Assembly: GCF_007904105.1 (NCBI RefSeq)
Contig: NZ_CP042325.1
Location: 372,001-436,000 of the forward strand
Source: Corynebacterium sp. sy039
GTDB taxonomy: Bacteria; Actinomycetota; Actinomycetes; Mycobacteriales; Mycobacteriaceae
Length of the DNA stretch: 64,000 nt
Reading direction: 5' to 3'
The notes under the pieces were generated by a model. The model had not been told where the DNA came from. It searched no databases and saw only the letters and a program-made list of their open reading frames with translations. Position numbers and translations under genes: made by a program. Below are positions 7,762-17,934 of the stretch, in pieces. The number at the start of each line of letters is the position of its first letter. The stretch's first letter is position 1.

Positions 7762-9192
7762 GTGGCTGAAAAAAAGAAGATCGCAAATGTTTTATCCTCC
7801 CGCTATGCCTCTGCTGAATTAGCGCAACTATGGAGTCCTGAGTCGAAAATTATTATGGAGCGCCAGTTGTGGCTTGCTGTCTTAAAAGGGCAAAAAGACC
7901 TGGGCGTTGAGATTCCTGATGAAGCAATTAGCGCTTATGAAGCAGTAGTTGAGCACGTAGATTTGGATTCTATTGCTCAGCGCGAAAAGGTAACGCGCCA
8001 TGATGTCAAGGCGCGTATTGAGGAGTTTAATGCTCTTGCAGGGCATGAGCACGTGCATAAGGGCATGACATCACGTGATCTTACTGAAAACGTCGAGCAG
8101 CTACAGATTTATCGTTCTTTGGAGTTAGTGCATGGAAAGTCTGTGGCAGTTTTGGCACGGATTGCACAGCACGCTGCTAATTACCAAAATCTTGTGATGG
8201 CTGGACGGTCACATAATGTTGCAGCGCAAGCTACTACCTTAGGCAAGCGTTTTGCTTCCGCTGCGGAGGAAATGCTTATTGCATTAGAACGCACTGAGCA
8301 GCTGTTGGGGCGTTATCCACTGCGCGGTATTAAAGGTCCGATGGGAACTGCACAGGATATGTTGGACCTTATGGGGGGCAATGAAGCAAAACTTGCTGCA
8401 TTAGAAACTCGTATTGCGGATCATCTTGGTATTAGCCGTGTTTTTGATTCTGTGGGGCAGGTTTATCCGCGGTCTTTAGATTTTGATGTGATCTCTGCTC
8501 TAGTGCAACTGGGTTCTGGTCCTTCTTCGTTGGCACATACGATTCGCCTTATGGCTGGTAATGAAACAGTTACTGAGGGCTTTAAGGAGGGGCAGGTTGG
8601 TTCTTCTGCGATGCCGCATAAAATGAATGCGCGTTCTTGTGAGCGAGTAGGTGGGTTGCAGGTTATTTTGCGTGGTTATCTCACGATGGTTGCTGATCTT
8701 TCCGGCCAGCAATGGAATGAAGGAGATGTATTCTGTTCTGTTATTCGTCGTGTAGCTTTGCCTGATGCGTTTTTTGCTCTCGACGGTATGTTTGAGACTT
8801 TCTTAACTGTGCTTGATGAATTTGGGGTTTTCCCTGCCATGATTGAGCGTGAGTTGGAACGCTATCTGCCTTTCTTGGCTACGACTAAAATCCTTATGGC
8901 AGCGGTACGTGCTGGGCTGGGTCGAGAGAGTGCTCATGAGATTATTAAAGAAAATGCGGTGGCTGTTGCCTTAAATATGCGGGAGAATGGTGGTGAACAA
9001 GATCTCATTGAGCGCCTTGGTGCAGATGAACGTTTGCCATTGAGTCTTGAAGAATTGCGTGCTGCTGTTGCAGATCGTGAAGCCTTTGTTGGTGCGGCGT
9101 CTTCGCAGGTAAAGCGAGTATTGAGTCGAGTTAATGATGTGATAAATCGTTATCCTCGCGCGGCGGAATATACTCCTGGGGAGATCCTCTAG
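7762..9192 (+). CDS. purB: Adenylosuccinate lyase
   Basis: 476 aa. Catalyses two fumarate-releasing steps: SAICAR to AICAR in IMP synthesis and adenylosuccinate to AMP. The fumarase/aspartase superfamily signature GSSAMPHKMN includes the catalytic Ser at about 281-282, and RSHNVAAQATT holds the catalytic His region. I start at GTG 7762: the hexamer CATAAT (7749-7754) is 7 nt before it and overlaps the alternative ATG at 7753, which would then not be transcribed. The resulting N-terminus (AEKKKIANVLSSRYAS after the initiator) fits actinobacterial PurB. Followed 93 bp later by purC. Confidence 0.94.
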   Translation: MAEKKKIANVLSSRYASAELAQLWSPESKIIMERQLWLAVLKGQKDLGVEIPDEAISAYEAVVEHVDLDSIAQREKVTRHDVKARIEEFNALAGHEHVHKGMTSRDLTENVEQLQIYRSLELVHGKSVAVLARIAQHAANYQNLVMAGRSHNVAAQATTLGKRFASAAEEMLIALERTEQLLGRYPLRGIKGPMGTAQDMLDLMGGNEAKLAALETRIADHLGISRVFDSVGQVYPRSLDFDVISALVQLGSGPSSLAHTIRLMAGNETVTEGFKEGQVGSSAMPHKMNARSCERVGGLQVILRGYLTMVADLSGQQWNEGDVFCSVIRRVALPDAFFALDGMFETFLTVLDEFGVFPAMIERELERYLPFLATTKILMAAVRAGLGRESAHEIIKENAVAVALNMRENGGEQDLIERLGADERLPLSLEELRAAVADREAFVGAASSQVKRVLSRVNDVINRYPRAAEYTPGEIL

Positions 9193-9230
9193 AAAGTAAC
9201 TTTCTGCCTAACAATCTATAACGATTAGTC

Positions 9231-9280
9231 GTCTAGACCGCTCTCGATTACCACCTAGCTTGGGAACGGTCTAGACTTTT
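9231..9280 (+). promoter_or_regulatory. Perfect inverted repeat carrying the purC -10 box
   Basis: GTCTAGACCG (9231-9240) and CGGTCTAGAC (9267-9276) are a perfect 10-bp inverted repeat with a 26-nt loop and TTTT after it, so the RNA could act as a purB terminator. Each arm contains the self-palindrome GTCTAGAC. The right arm also supplies the hexamer TAGACT (9272-9277), located 8 nt before the purC ATG. A dual role as terminator or operator and as promoter is inferred. Confidence 0.6.
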
Positions 9281-9285
9281 GCCTT

Positions 9286-10179
9286 ATGCGTCCTGAACTT
9301 TCTCAGTACAGTCACCTATCCGCAGGTAAAGTCCGCGAGATCTATGAGATCGACGATGACACGTTGCTCATGGTCGTCAGCGATCGGATTTCGGCATACG
9401 ATCATATTCTGGAACCAGAAATACCAGACAAGGGTCGTGTGCTTACTGCGATGAGTAAGTATTTCTTTGACAATATCGATTTCCCTAACCATCTGGCTGG
9501 CTCAATCGACGATGAGCGTATCCCAGAAGAGGTGCTGGGTCGAGCGATGGTGTGTAAGAAATTAAAGATGTTGCCGTTTGAGTGTGTGGTACGTGGCTAT
9601 CTCACTGGTTCTGGCATGAAAGAATATCAAAGCACTGGTGCTGTGTGTGGTGTGGAATTACCTGAGGGGCTTGTCGAAGCAGATAAGTTACCTGAGCCTA
9701 TTTTTACTCCAGCGACCAAGGCAGAAATCGGCGACCATGATGAGAATGTTTCCTTTGAGGCAGTCGTCGATAAGCTCGGTAGTGCGCGGGCAGAAGAATT
9801 GCGTGATGCCAGCATTGCTATTTATAAGCAAGCCGCTGCGATGACATTAGAACGCGGCATTATTTTGGCTGACACCAAATTCGAGTTTGGCTTAGACGAG
9901 AATAATAATCTTGTGCTGGCAGATGAGGTTTTGACTCCGGATTCTTCTCGCTATTGGTCGGCGCAAGATTATGTTCCTGGCAAGGTGCAAGCAAGTTTTG
10001 ATAAGCAATATGTGCGTAACTGGCTTACTGGATCAAAGTCTGGGTGGGATGTAGATTCTCATATGCCGCCGCCGGAATTGCCTGGTTCTGTGGTTGAAGC
10101 AACCAGGGATCGTTATGTTGAGGCGTTTGAGCGTATCACTGGTGAAAAATTCTGCCATTGGATCGGTTGTTGCGTGTAG
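9286..10179 (+). CDS. purC: SAICAR synthetase (phosphoribosylaminoimidazole-succinocarboxamide synthase)
   Basis: 297 aa. Condenses CAIR with aspartate using ATP to give SAICAR, the substrate of the adjacent purB product. Hallmarks are [18 protein letters not shown] at the N-terminus, [10 protein letters not shown], the [13 protein letters not shown] region and [10 protein letters not shown] followed by [14 protein letters not shown], all in the family order. Length is right for actinobacterial PurC. The ATG has no ribosome site but has TAGACT 8 nt upstream, inside an inverted repeat, pointing to a leaderless message initiated independently of purB. Confidence 0.95.
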   Translation: MRPELSQYSHLSAGKVREIYEIDDDTLLMVVSDRISAYDHILEPEIPDKGRVLTAMSKYFFDNIDFPNHLAGSIDDERIPEEVLGRAMVCKKLKMLPFECVVRGYLTGSGMKEYQSTGAVCGVELPEGLVEADKLPEPIFTPATKAEIGDHDENVSFEAVVDKLGSARAEELRDASIAIYKQAAAMTLERGIILADTKFEFGLDENNNLVLADEVLTPDSSRYWSAQDYVPGKVQASFDKQYVRNWLTGSKSGWDVDSHMPPPELPGSVVEATRDRYVEAFERITGEKFCHWIGCCV

Positions 10180-10278
10180 TAAGTTGGCGGCTTGAGCTAT
10201 TCGACGCCAAACAGTAGCTGTGCCGCTGCGTAGCTGTGTGCAGGCGCTAGGTGGAAAGAAAAGCTATTATGGTCAGTT

Positions 10279-12408
10279 ATGACTAATTCTTTCCCGCCTG
10301 TGGCGCCAATTATCCCAACCACCAGAACCACGCATGGTATTGACTTTGTGGATAATTATGAGTGGTTGCGTGAGAAAGACTCACCACAGACTCGTGCTTA
10401 TCTTGAAGCAGAAAATGCGTATGTGCAGCAGCATACAGCTGAGCTTGATGAGCTAAAAGAAAATATCTATCAAGAGATTAAGTCGCGGGTTAAAGAGACA
10501 GAGATGTCGGTTCCCACTCGGATGGGAAATTATTGGTATTACGGCAGAACTGAAGAAGGAAAAAGCTACGGCTACTCTTGCCGTATTCCTGTTAGCGAGG
10601 GTGCCGATGCGTGGGTGCCACCGCATATTCCAGAAAATGAGCCTGTTGCTGGTGAGCAGATTTTGCTTGATCTCAATGAGCTAGCTAAGCAACATGAGTT
10701 TTTGTCTCTTGGCGCATCGTCAGTGACTAATTCTGGGCGCTATCTTGCTTATTCGCTTGATACTCAGGGCAATGAGCGGTTTACCTTGCGGATCAAAGAT
10801 TTAGAAACCGGTCAAGATCTCGATGATGTGATTGAAGACGTATTCTATGGTGCTACTTGGATTGGCGAGGAGTATTTATTTTATCAGCGCGTTGATCAGG
10901 CATGGCGCCCAGATTCAGTGTGGCGGCATAAAGTTGGTACCCCGGTGGCTGAGGATGTTCGAGTTTTTTATGAAGAAGATGAAAAAATCAATGTAGGAAT
11001 TGGTGGTGTTCGTAGCGATAAGTATCTCATCATTTCCTCTGGTTCTCGACTGAGCACGGAATTGTGGGCTCTTGCTCAGGATACTCCCGAAGCACAGTTC
11101 CGGTGTGTGCACAAGCGTCAGCCAAATCTAGAAGTCGACATCGATCATGCAGTGGTAGCGGGTCAAGATGTATGGATTGTGACTCATAACGCGGATGGTC
11201 CGAATTTTGCCGTGGGCTGGGTGCCTGTCGACGGGCGTGAAGAAGGTGATTTGGGGATTGCAGATTTGCATTCTTTGGTGCCGCATCGTGATGATGTGCG
11301 TATTGAAGGTGTGGATACCTACCGTGATCACATAGTGCTTGGTTATCGTTCTGGAGCGATTGGTCGGTTAGCCATTATGCAGCTTAACGACGCTGGCTTT
11401 GGTGTTTTTGAGCAGTTGGAGTTCCCAGAAGAGCTCTATAGTGCAGCTGCTCTTGGCAATCCGGAATGGGATGCGCCAGTTATTCGACTCAGCTATGAGT
11501 CCTTTACCACACCAGCACAAATATATGATTATGAGGTAGCTAGTGCTACGCGCACCTTGCTCAAAGAGCAACAGGTGCTGGGCGATTTCGATAGCAGTAA
11601 CTATACTGCTCGCAGATTATGGGTAAGTGCTCGAGACGGAGTAAAGATTCCCGTATCCATGATTTATCGCACAGATTTGGATTTATCCCAACCACAGCCT
11701 GCGTTGTTGACTGGTTATGGTTCTTATGAGTCTTCCATTGACCCTGGGTTTTCTATCCCGTGGTTGTCTTATCTTGATCGCAATATGATTGTTCTGGTTG
11801 CGCATGTGCGTGGTGGCGGCGAGATGGGTCGACTGTGGTACGACACTGGGAAAACCACAACGAAGAAGAATACGTTTACTGATTTTATTGATGTTGCTGA
11901 TTACCTGATTGCACAGGGGATAACTACCTCAGAGCATTTGGTGGCAGTGGGTGGTTCTGCGGGCGGTTTGCTCATGGGAGCAGTAGCGAATATGGCTCCT
12001 GACCGGTTTAAGGCGATTAAAGCGGCAGTGCCTTTTGTGGATCCACTCACCAGTATGCTCAAACCAGAATTGCCACTTACTGTGGGGGAATGGGATGAGT
12101 GGGGTGATCCGCTGCATGATAAAGAAATCTACGAATATATGGCATCCTATGCGCCTTATGAGAACATTACTGCTCAGAAATATCCCAATATCCTTGCTGT
12201 TACTTCGTTAAATGACACTCGCGTGCTCTATGTGGAGCCTGCGAAATGGATTGCCCAATTGCGTGCGACGGCAACTGGTGGTCAGTTTTATCTCAAAACA
12301 GAAATGGTTGCTGGTCATGGCGGGGTATCTGGGCGCTATGAAAAGTGGCGGCAGATTGCTTTTGAGTATGCGTGGTTGATTCATCAAGCCACTGGAAAAT
12401 TGGCATAA
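10279..12408 (+). CDS. ptrB: Oligopeptidase B / prolyl oligopeptidase-family peptidase (S9A)
   Basis: 709 aa serine peptidase without a signal peptide, so cytosolic. The N-terminal two thirds is the beta-propeller that limits access to small peptides; the C-terminal alpha/beta-hydrolase domain holds the triad Ser560 (GGSAGG), Asp646 (NDTR) and His680 (GHGG). RGGGEMGRLWYDTGK before the Ser is characteristic. Oligopeptidase B cuts after Arg or Lys in short peptides; trypsin-like preference is inferred from the family. It lies between purC and purSQL, as ptrB does in mycobacteria. TATTAT lies exactly 8 nt before the ATG with no ribosome site, and a stable hairpin follows the stop codon. Confidence 0.92.
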   Translation: MTNSFPPVAPIIPTTRTTHGIDFVDNYEWLREKDSPQTRAYLEAENAYVQQHTAELDELKENIYQEIKSRVKETEMSVPTRMGNYWYYGRTEEGKSYGYSCRIPVSEGADAWVPPHIPENEPVAGEQILLDLNELAKQHEFLSLGASSVTNSGRYLAYSLDTQGNERFTLRIKDLETGQDLDDVIEDVFYGATWIGEEYLFYQRVDQAWRPDSVWRHKVGTPVAEDVRVFYEEDEKINVGIGGVRSDKYLIISSGSRLSTELWALAQDTPEAQFRCVHKRQPNLEVDIDHAVVAGQDVWIVTHNADGPNFAVGWVPVDGREEGDLGIADLHSLVPHRDDVRIEGVDTYRDHIVLGYRSGAIGRLAIMQLNDAGFGVFEQLEFPEELYSAAALGNPEWDAPVIRLSYESFTTPAQIYDYEVASATRTLLKEQQVLGDFDSSNYTARRLWVSARDGVKIPVSMIYRTDLDLSQPQPALLTGYGSYESSIDPGFSIPWLSYLDRNMIVLVAHVRGGGEMGRLWYDTGKTTTKKNTFTDFIDVADYLIAQGITTSEHLVAVGGSAGGLLMGAVANMAPDRFKAIKAAVPFVDPLTSMLKPELPLTVGEWDEWGDPLHDKEIYEYMASYAPYENITAQKYPNILAVTSLNDTRVLYVEPAKWIAQLRATATGGQFYLKTEMVAGHGGVSGRYEKWRQIAFEYAWLIHQATGKLA

Positions 12409-12416
12409 CGTAGAAA

Positions 12417-12449
12417 ACAGGCTCTCAGTTTTTAGAACTGGGAGCCTGT
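12417..12449 (+). terminator. Hairpin after ptrB
   Basis: ACAGGCTCTCAGTT and AACTGGGAGCCTGT form a 14-bp stem with one mismatch around a short T-rich loop. The downstream tract (TGTGTAAAA) is poor in T, so termination efficiency is uncertain. Confidence 0.6.
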
Positions 12450-13051
12450 TGTGTAAAAGGAGAAAAGGATGTTTTCTAAGGAATCTCATGCATCTTAAAA
12501 TTTTGTTGCCCATAGCCTATGCGTGGCGCCCCTCAACGTCACTGGCGGCAGTGCAACTTTTTTCTTGATGTTGTTGAATACGTCAACGCTTTATCAAGAA
12601 AGAGCTGATTTTAAGGTTTCAACTCGTTATCCTAGCTGCCATATCATCACTCCTTGCTATGAACTAATCGAAAAGGTGGTGCAGGTTGTTGTGGTAACTC
12701 CCTGCCTGATGTGTTCCAGTAAAGCATTGGATGAGCTATTGGGCAAGCATGGCAAACCAAGAACAAAAACCTCTCTACCTGCATAAATACATAAGATTAA
12801 AAGTAGCTGTGATGGCTGAGAGGTGCTGACAGGAAATACATATCTTTGGTTGGGTATGTTGAGCTGCCACTTTGTTGTTTTGCTCATGATGGCAGTGGCG
12901 ATTTGGGTTAAAGAAGTAGAAAAATGAGAGTTTCCTGTATATTTCAGCAAAGTTTGCTAGCAGATATATGAGGTGGGCGTTCTTACGTGGTTTCAGCTCA
13001 GATTTCTTAGGATATTTTGTCGGATATTTCCAGCTTTTCGCGTTGCTATTT
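12450..13051. other. Long intergenic stretch without a convincing gene
   Basis: Roughly 600 bp between ptrB and the purS promoter. Several short open frames exist on both strands, the longest 80-100 codons, but none has a ribosome site plus recognisable domain, and codon choice is unlike the neighbours. One plus-strand frame (12523-12786, GTG start) ends in a lysine-rich KALDELLGKHGKPRTKT tract that might be a decayed gene; I could not identify it. No insertion-sequence ends were seen. Confidence 0.5.
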
Positions 13052-13080
13052 TTGCAGTATGCTGGGGAACTATTGATAGT
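13052..13080 (+). promoter_or_regulatory. Probable promoter of purSQL
   Basis: TTGCAG (13052-13057) and GATAGT (13075-13080) are 17 bp apart, with a GGGAG ribosome site and GTG start following within 40 bp. Unlike the other purine genes nearby, this message would have a normal leader. Confidence 0.5.
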
Positions 13081-13115
13081 TATATTCACCTGCTAAAAAG
13101 GGAGCTAAACAGATC

Positions 13116-13358
13116 GTGGCGCGTGTAGTAGTCAATGTAATGCCAAAAGCAGAGATTCTCGATCCTCAAGGGCAAGCAGTTGTGCGTGCTCTTGGGCGCA
13201 TTGGTATCAGCGGGGTTGCTGATGTTCGGCAAGGAAAGCGTTTCGAGATTGAAGTAGATGATTCTGTCACTAAAGAAGATGTGGAAAAAATGGCAGAAAC
13301 ACTCCTTGCTAACACAGTGATTGAAGATTTTAGCGTCGTTATTGAGGAAGCAAAGTAA
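13116..13358 (+). CDS. purS: FGAM synthase subunit PurS
   Basis: 80 aa, the normal size for PurS, the small dimeric subunit that joins PurQ and PurL into the phosphoribosylformylglycinamidine synthase complex. The sequence reads [19 protein letters not shown], with the [18 protein letters not shown] pattern of the family and the C-terminal [13 protein letters not shown] start with GGGAG about 10 nt upstream. Its stop overlaps the purQ start by one base (TAATG), so translation is probably coupled and the subunits made in step. Confidence 0.95.
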   Translation: MARVVVNVMPKAEILDPQGQAVVRALGRIGISGVADVRQGKRFEIEVDDSVTKEDVEKMAETLLANTVIEDFSVVIEEAK

Positions 13359-14029
13359 TGAGTGCGAAAATTGGCGTAATTACGTTCCCAGGCACGCTTG
13401 ATGATGTTGATTCTGCGCGTGCCGTCGAGCGTGCAGGAGCACAAGCTGTTCGGCTCTGGCACGCAGATCATGACCTCAGCGGTGTGGATGCCGTAGTGGT
13501 TCCTGGTGGCTTTTCGTATGGTGACTACTTAAGGACAGGTGCAATTTCTGCCTTGGCTCCTATTATGCGTTCAGTTATCGACGCCGCCCACAAAGGCATG
13601 CCAGTGCTGGGTATTTGTAATGGATTCCAGATTTTAACCGAAGCACGGCTTTTACCTGGTGCATTAACAAGAAACCAGGGGCTGCATTTTCATTGCGAAG
13701 ATGTGAAGCTGATAGTAGAAAATAGTGATACGGCGTGGACAAATACCTTGAGCAGTGGACAAGAGATTTTTATTCCTTCCAAACACATGGAAGGGCGTTT
13801 CCAAGCCGATGAAAACACAGTGCGCCAACTAGAAGATGAAGGTCGTGTGGTATTTCGCTACACGGAAAACTTCAATGGTTCCGTTAATGCAATAGCTGGA
13901 ATTTCTAGTGAAAATGGTCGCGTAGTAGGGCTGATGCCACACCCTGAACACGCTATTGATCTATTGACCGGTCCTTCTTGTGACGGTCTTGAATTATTCC
14001 TCTCCGCCATTGGCTCAATCACAGCATAA
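13358..14029 (+). CDS. purQ: FGAM synthase glutaminase subunit PurQ
   Basis: 223 aa class I glutamine amidotransferase. It releases ammonia from glutamine and feeds it to PurL. The nucleophile is Cys87 in LGICNGFQ and the partner His-Glu pair is in MPHPEHA near the C-terminus; [13 protein letters not shown] is the family's oxyanion region. The start codon overlaps the purS stop, and purL begins 8 bp after the purQ stop, so purSQL is one operon encoding one complex. Confidence 0.95.
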   Translation: MSAKIGVITFPGTLDDVDSARAVERAGAQAVRLWHADHDLSGVDAVVVPGGFSYGDYLRTGAISALAPIMRSVIDAAHKGMPVLGICNGFQILTEARLLPGALTRNQGLHFHCEDVKLIVENSDTAWTNTLSSGQEIFIPSKHMEGRFQADENTVRQLEDEGRVVFRYTENFNGSVNAIAGISSENGRVVGLMPHPEHAIDLLTGPSCDGLELFLSAIGSITA

Positions 14030-14037
14030 GGAAAGAC

Positions 14038-16329
14038 ATGACTACCTTTAATGACACCGTTGAAGCAGCCCAGGCACACCCTGATCTCGAGCAGCCTTAT
14101 GCATCACTGGGCTTAAAAGACGATGAATACGCCCGTATCAAAGATATTCTCGGTCGTCGCCCGACCGACGCAGAGCTAGCCATGTATTCTGTTATGTGGT
14201 CAGAGCACTGCTCTTATAAATCTTCTAAAGTGCACTTACGCTATTTCGGCGAAACTACCACAGAAGAAATGGGTGCTAAAATCCTCGCCGGTATTGGCGA
14301 GAACGCTGGTGTTGTCGATATTGGTGATGGCAACGCAGTGACATTCCGTGTGGAATCTCATAATCACCCTTCTTATGTCGAGCCACACCAAGGAGCCGCC
14401 ACCGGCGTAGGCGGTATTGTGCGCGATATTATGGCAATGGGTGCGCGTCCTATCGCAGTCATGGATCAGCTACGATTTGGTCCAGCAGATGCACCAGACA
14501 CTTCTCGCGTATTGCCTGGCGTCGTCAGTGGTATTTCCCATTATGGAAATTGCCTTGGTTTGCCAAATATCGGTGGTGAAACCGTTTTTGATGAGTCCTA
14601 TGCCGGAAACCCACTGGTGAACGCCCTGTGCGTTGGTACGCTCAAAGTAGAAGACCTCAAACTAGCTTTTGCCTCTGGTCTAGGCAATAAGGTCATGCTT
14701 TTTGGTTCTCGCACTGGTCTTGATGGCATTGGTGGAGTATCAGTGCTTGCTTCCGATACCTTCGAGGAAGGTGCAGAACGAAAACTTCCTGCAGTACAGG
14801 TGGGAGATCCATTCGCAGAGAAAGTTTTGATTGAATGCTGCCTTGATCTCTACAAAGCTAATGTTGTGGTGGGTATTCAAGACCTTGGGGGTGCAGGTCT
14901 TGCTTGTGCTACGTCTGAGCTAGCTGCCTCAGGTGATGGCGGTATGGAGATTAACCTTGATGCAGTGCCATTGCGCGCAGAAAATATGACGGCTGCTGAG
15001 ATTTTGTCCTCAGAATCTCAGGAACGTATGTGTGCTGTGGTTCGCCCGGAGGATGTTGCGCGTTTCCAAGAAATTTGTGCGCACTGGGATGTTACCTGTG
15101 CCGAAATTGGCGAGGTCACAGATGGTGATCATCTCATTATTCGTCACCGTGGCGAACTTGTTGTTGATGCACCAGCACATACCATCGCTAATGAGGGGCC
15201 AGTATATGAGCGTCCAGTTGCGCGCCCAGAGTGGCAAGATCAGTTGCAACAATTCCAGGGCGTAGAAAAGCCACGTGATGCTCAAGGTATCAAGCAGGCG
15301 CTTTTCGATATGGTGTCTTCGCCAGCATTATGTTCTCGCGCTTATATTACCAACCAGTATGACCGCTATGTACTTGGTAATACTGTGGCTGCTAAAGACG
15401 CAGATGCAGGTGTATTGCGTATTGATGAACACACGCAGCGTGGTGTTGCTGTTTCTGCCGACGCCTCTGGTCGCTATACCAAACTCGACCCTAATACTGG
15501 AGCGCGTTTGGCTTTGGCAGAAGCCTATCGCAATGTTGCGGTCAGCGGTGCACGTCCAGTGGCGGTGACAAACTGTCTGAACTTTGGTTCCCCTGAAGAC
15601 CCAGGTGTGATGTGGCAGTTCCGTGAGGCAGTGCATGGGCTTGCCGACGGCGCGCAGGAGCTTGCTATCCCAGTTTCTGGCGGCAATGTCTCTTTCTATA
15701 ATCAGACGGGCACTGAGGCTATTTTGCCAACTCCAGTAGTAGGAGTGCTGGGTGTGATTGAGGATGTTCATAATGCTATCCCAGCCGCATTAGGTACTGT
15801 GGCAGGTGTTGAAGAACTTTATCTATTGGGTGAAACCTTTGATGAGTTTGGTGGTTCCATTTGGCAACAAGTATCTGGAGCTGGTCTTTCTGGTATGCCA
15901 CCGCGCATTGATTTGCGCAATGAACAGAAGTTGGTTGAGTTTTTTGCACAGCCAGGTCTTGTGACTGCTGCCCATGATCTTTCTGAGGGTGGTTTGGCTC
16001 AAGCTCTGGCAGAACTTGCAATGCAAGCACAAAAAGGCATGGAGCTTGATATTACGCAGGTGCACGAGGACGCTTTTACTGCACTATTTTCGGAATCTGC
16101 GTCTCGTGCAGTGGTTGCTACTCAGCATGGTGAGGCAGTGGTAGCTCGCGCTCAAGAGCTTGGTATTCCGGTTACTAAAATTGGTGTTACTCGTGACGAT
16201 AACATCTTTGCAGTCACCAGTGGTGAGCTTAACTTTGCTGTGGGCGTTGCCGAATTGACTGAGGCATGGCAAGCAACTCTACCTCAGCTTTTTGGTCATG
16301 CAGTGGGCGCGAATGCAGTGGTGGAATAA
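14038..16329 (+). CDS. purL: FGAM synthase large subunit PurL (small-type, ATP-dependent)
   Basis: 763 aa, the length of the 'small' PurL used together with PurS and PurQ rather than the fused proteobacterial form. It converts FGAR, ATP and ammonia into FGAM. Two tandem AIR-synthase-like halves are expected; visible motifs are SEHCSYK (55-61) and ESHNHPS (106-112) with its catalytic His, [15 protein letters not shown], and in the second half [15 protein letters not shown] and [18 protein letters not shown] precedes the ATG. A long hairpin follows, separating it from the convergent thioesterase gene. Confidence 0.96.
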   Translation: MTTFNDTVEAAQAHPDLEQPYASLGLKDDEYARIKDILGRRPTDAELAMYSVMWSEHCSYKSSKVHLRYFGETTTEEMGAKILAGIGENAGVVDIGDGNAVTFRVESHNHPSYVEPHQGAATGVGGIVRDIMAMGARPIAVMDQLRFGPADAPDTSRVLPGVVSGISHYGNCLGLPNIGGETVFDESYAGNPLVNALCVGTLKVEDLKLAFASGLGNKVMLFGSRTGLDGIGGVSVLASDTFEEGAERKLPAVQVGDPFAEKVLIECCLDLYKANVVVGIQDLGGAGLACATSELAASGDGGMEINLDAVPLRAENMTAAEILSSESQERMCAVVRPEDVARFQEICAHWDVTCAEIGEVTDGDHLIIRHRGELVVDAPAHTIANEGPVYERPVARPEWQDQLQQFQGVEKPRDAQGIKQALFDMVSSPALCSRAYITNQYDRYVLGNTVAAKDADAGVLRIDEHTQRGVAVSADASGRYTKLDPNTGARLALAEAYRNVAVSGARPVAVTNCLNFGSPEDPGVMWQFREAVHGLADGAQELAIPVSGGNVSFYNQTGTEAILPTPVVGVLGVIEDVHNAIPAALGTVAGVEELYLLGETFDEFGGSIWQQVSGAGLSGMPPRIDLRNEQKLVEFFAQPGLVTAAHDLSEGGLAQALAELAMQAQKGMELDITQVHEDAFTALFSESASRAVVATQHGEAVVARAQELGIPVTKIGVTRDDNIFAVTSGELNFAVGVAELTEAWQATLPQLFGHAVGANAVVE

Positions 16330-16333
16330 GAGC

Positions 16334-16371
16334 ATAAAGGCATAGGTGCTAGTAGTGCACTATGCCTTTAT
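16334..16371. terminator. Hairpin between convergent purL and thioesterase genes
   Basis: ATAAAGGCATAG (16334-16345) pairs perfectly with CTATGCCTTTAT (16360-16371), and the loop itself can fold (GTGC/GCAC). There is no long T tract on either strand, so it may stop transcription weakly or stabilise 3' ends in both directions. Confidence 0.6.
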
Positions 16372-16450
16372 CTGTGATTATGAGAATTACTCAGCGCAAA
16401 GCACGGAAAGCACGAAGAACGTGCACAACGCGCACAACACAAAGAATTCA

Positions 16451-17437
16451 TTAATGCTGTGAATTGATGATCAGTGGTTGAGGCGAGTATTTCGCACGTA
16501 ATTCTCTTAGCGTCTGTGCATGACCAGCAAGACGCACATCTTCTTCGGTGATTGGTACAAATTGTCTAGCAGGTAATGGATTTCCGTCTGCGTCAATGCC
16601 AATATACGTAATGGTGGCGTGAATAGCGGTTTCTAAATTAGTGCGGCCGCCTTGTGGTTTACCAGAACGTACATGCACAGACATTTGCATACTGCGTTCG
16701 TCGGTACGCATCATTCGTGCGTCAACTTCAATGAGATCACCGATATGAATTGGCTGGTAAAAACGGATACCGCCTGCATACACTGCGACTGTATATTCTC
16801 CTGACCATTCCATAGTACATGCAGCAGCAGCTTCATCAATCCACTCCATTGCGGTACCGCCGTGGACTTTTCCGCCCCAGTTCACATCGGTTGGTTTAGC
16901 CAAAAAGCGGGTGATGAGTCGAGGTGCACTAGAAGGTCCAGAATAGGTTTGACGCTCCATTTCTGCCTCAATTGCCTTGCGCAATTCTATGCGTGAGGTC
17001 GCTGCTTCTTGGACGTGTTTTTCATCTTCGCTGCGTGGCTTAAAGTGTGGTACTTCGACTGATTTTCCAGTTTCGGTATCCATTGCCACAAAGATAACTA
17101 GACAATCGCAAGCTCGGGTGAAGATACCATCACGCGGATCAGCTGAGAGAACCTCATTGATGATGTGCATGGAACTGCGCCCAGTCATAGCGACACGAGA
17201 GCGCACTTCAACAAGGTGGCCAGACGGAATGGGGCGAGTGAAATGAATATGACCAACATAAGCGGTAACGCAATAGGTACCAGACCATTGCACTGCACAA
17301 GCGTAAGCAGCTTTATCTATCCATTCCAATACTCTACCGCCCCCAATGCCGTGGCTACCTGCCATGAGCACGTCGGTTGGTGCAGCAAGAAATCTCAGGG
17401 TTATCTCTGGTGAACGATCAGTTGAGCTCGCAGACAT
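16451..17437 (-). CDS. Acyl-CoA thioesterase with two hotdog domains
   Basis: 328 aa made of two similar halves: about residues 8-140 and 168-320. Each half has the hotdog pattern, LRFLAAPTDV...GGRVLEWIDKAAYACA in the first and TRFLAKPTDVNWGGKVHGGTAMEWIDEAAAACT in the second (given here as landmarks, not in full). The second half keeps the N-H-G-type active-site region in altered form (NWGGKVHGG). YciA/acyl-CoA hydrolase relatives cleave acyl-CoA to free acid and CoA. No signal peptide. It lies between purL and purF in reverse orientation; a role in purine synthesis is unlikely. TATTGT is 7 nt before the ATG and no ribosome site is near, again suggesting a leaderless mRNA. Confidence 0.82.
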   Translation of the reverse strand: MSASSTDRSPEITLRFLAAPTDVLMAGSHGIGGGRVLEWIDKAAYACAVQWSGTYCVTAYVGHIHFTRPIPSGHLVEVRSRVAMTGRSSMHIINEVLSADPRDGIFTRACDCLVIFVAMDTETGKSVEVPHFKPRSEDEKHVQEAATSRIELRKAIEAEMERQTYSGPSSAPRLITRFLAKPTDVNWGGKVHGGTAMEWIDEAAAACTMEWSGEYTVAVYAGGIRFYQPIHIGDLIEVDARMMRTDERSMQMSVHVRSGKPQGGRTNLETAIHATITYIGIDADGNPLPARQFVPITEEDVRLAGHAQTLRELRAKYSPQPLIINSQH

Positions 17438-17501
17438 GATATGGACAATACCTCGAAAAGTCGGCAGTGGCTACTATAGCCCTTACATTAGGATAATCCT
17501 C

Positions 17502-17888
17502 ATGGGGAAAAAGAAAATTGAGCCACAACACATACGTCATGCGCTAGAAGCAGTGCAGGCGTGGGTGAAGGATCCGGATGGCGTCGACAAGCCAGATCGC
17601 GCTGCATTAGCCCAAGCGGTTCGGTTGAGTGTACGTGCGCTTGCTGAGGATGCTCCTGGTAATAGCGTGGAAGTTCGGGTGCCGCCTTTTGTGGCTGTGC
17701 AGTGTATTCAAGGCCCGAGTCATACCAGGGGCACTCCACCAAATGTGGTGGAAATGTCGCCCTTGACTTGGCTAAGGGTAGCAATGGGCATTGAGCTTTT
17801 CGACGACAATCCCAGGATCAGCACCTCAGGAATACGTGCACGAGAGGTGTCATATTGGTTGCCGGTAGTAGATTTTTCGCGCAATTAA
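17502..17888 (+). CDS. Sterol-carrier-family protein, Rv0807-like (128 aa)
   Basis: Starts MGKKKIEPQHIRHALEAV with AGGA about 8 nt upstream. The body contains VEVRVPPFVAVQCIQGPSHTRGTPPNVVEM-type sequence (quoted in part: VRVPPFVAVQC) and the TWLRVAMG pattern found in the small actinobacterial proteins annotated as sterol carrier family, located immediately upstream of purF as here. The biochemical function of this subgroup is not known. Divergent from the thioesterase with only 64 bp between them. A longer upstream start would run into the thioesterase gene and has no ribosome site. Confidence 0.75.
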   Translation: MGKKKIEPQHIRHALEAVQAWVKDPDGVDKPDRAALAQAVRLSVRALAEDAPGNSVEVRVPPFVAVQCIQGPSHTRGTPPNVVEMSPLTWLRVAMGIELFDDNPRISTSGIRAREVSYWLPVVDFSRN

Positions 17889-17934
17889 TTTTGTTACATT
17901 GTTTATCCTCGGTCTACCTACTACGATTAGGTGA

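Noticed and set aside
12523..12786. GTG-started 87-codon frame after ptrB
   Set aside because: No ribosome site and no recognisable domain; recorded only as a possible decayed gene.
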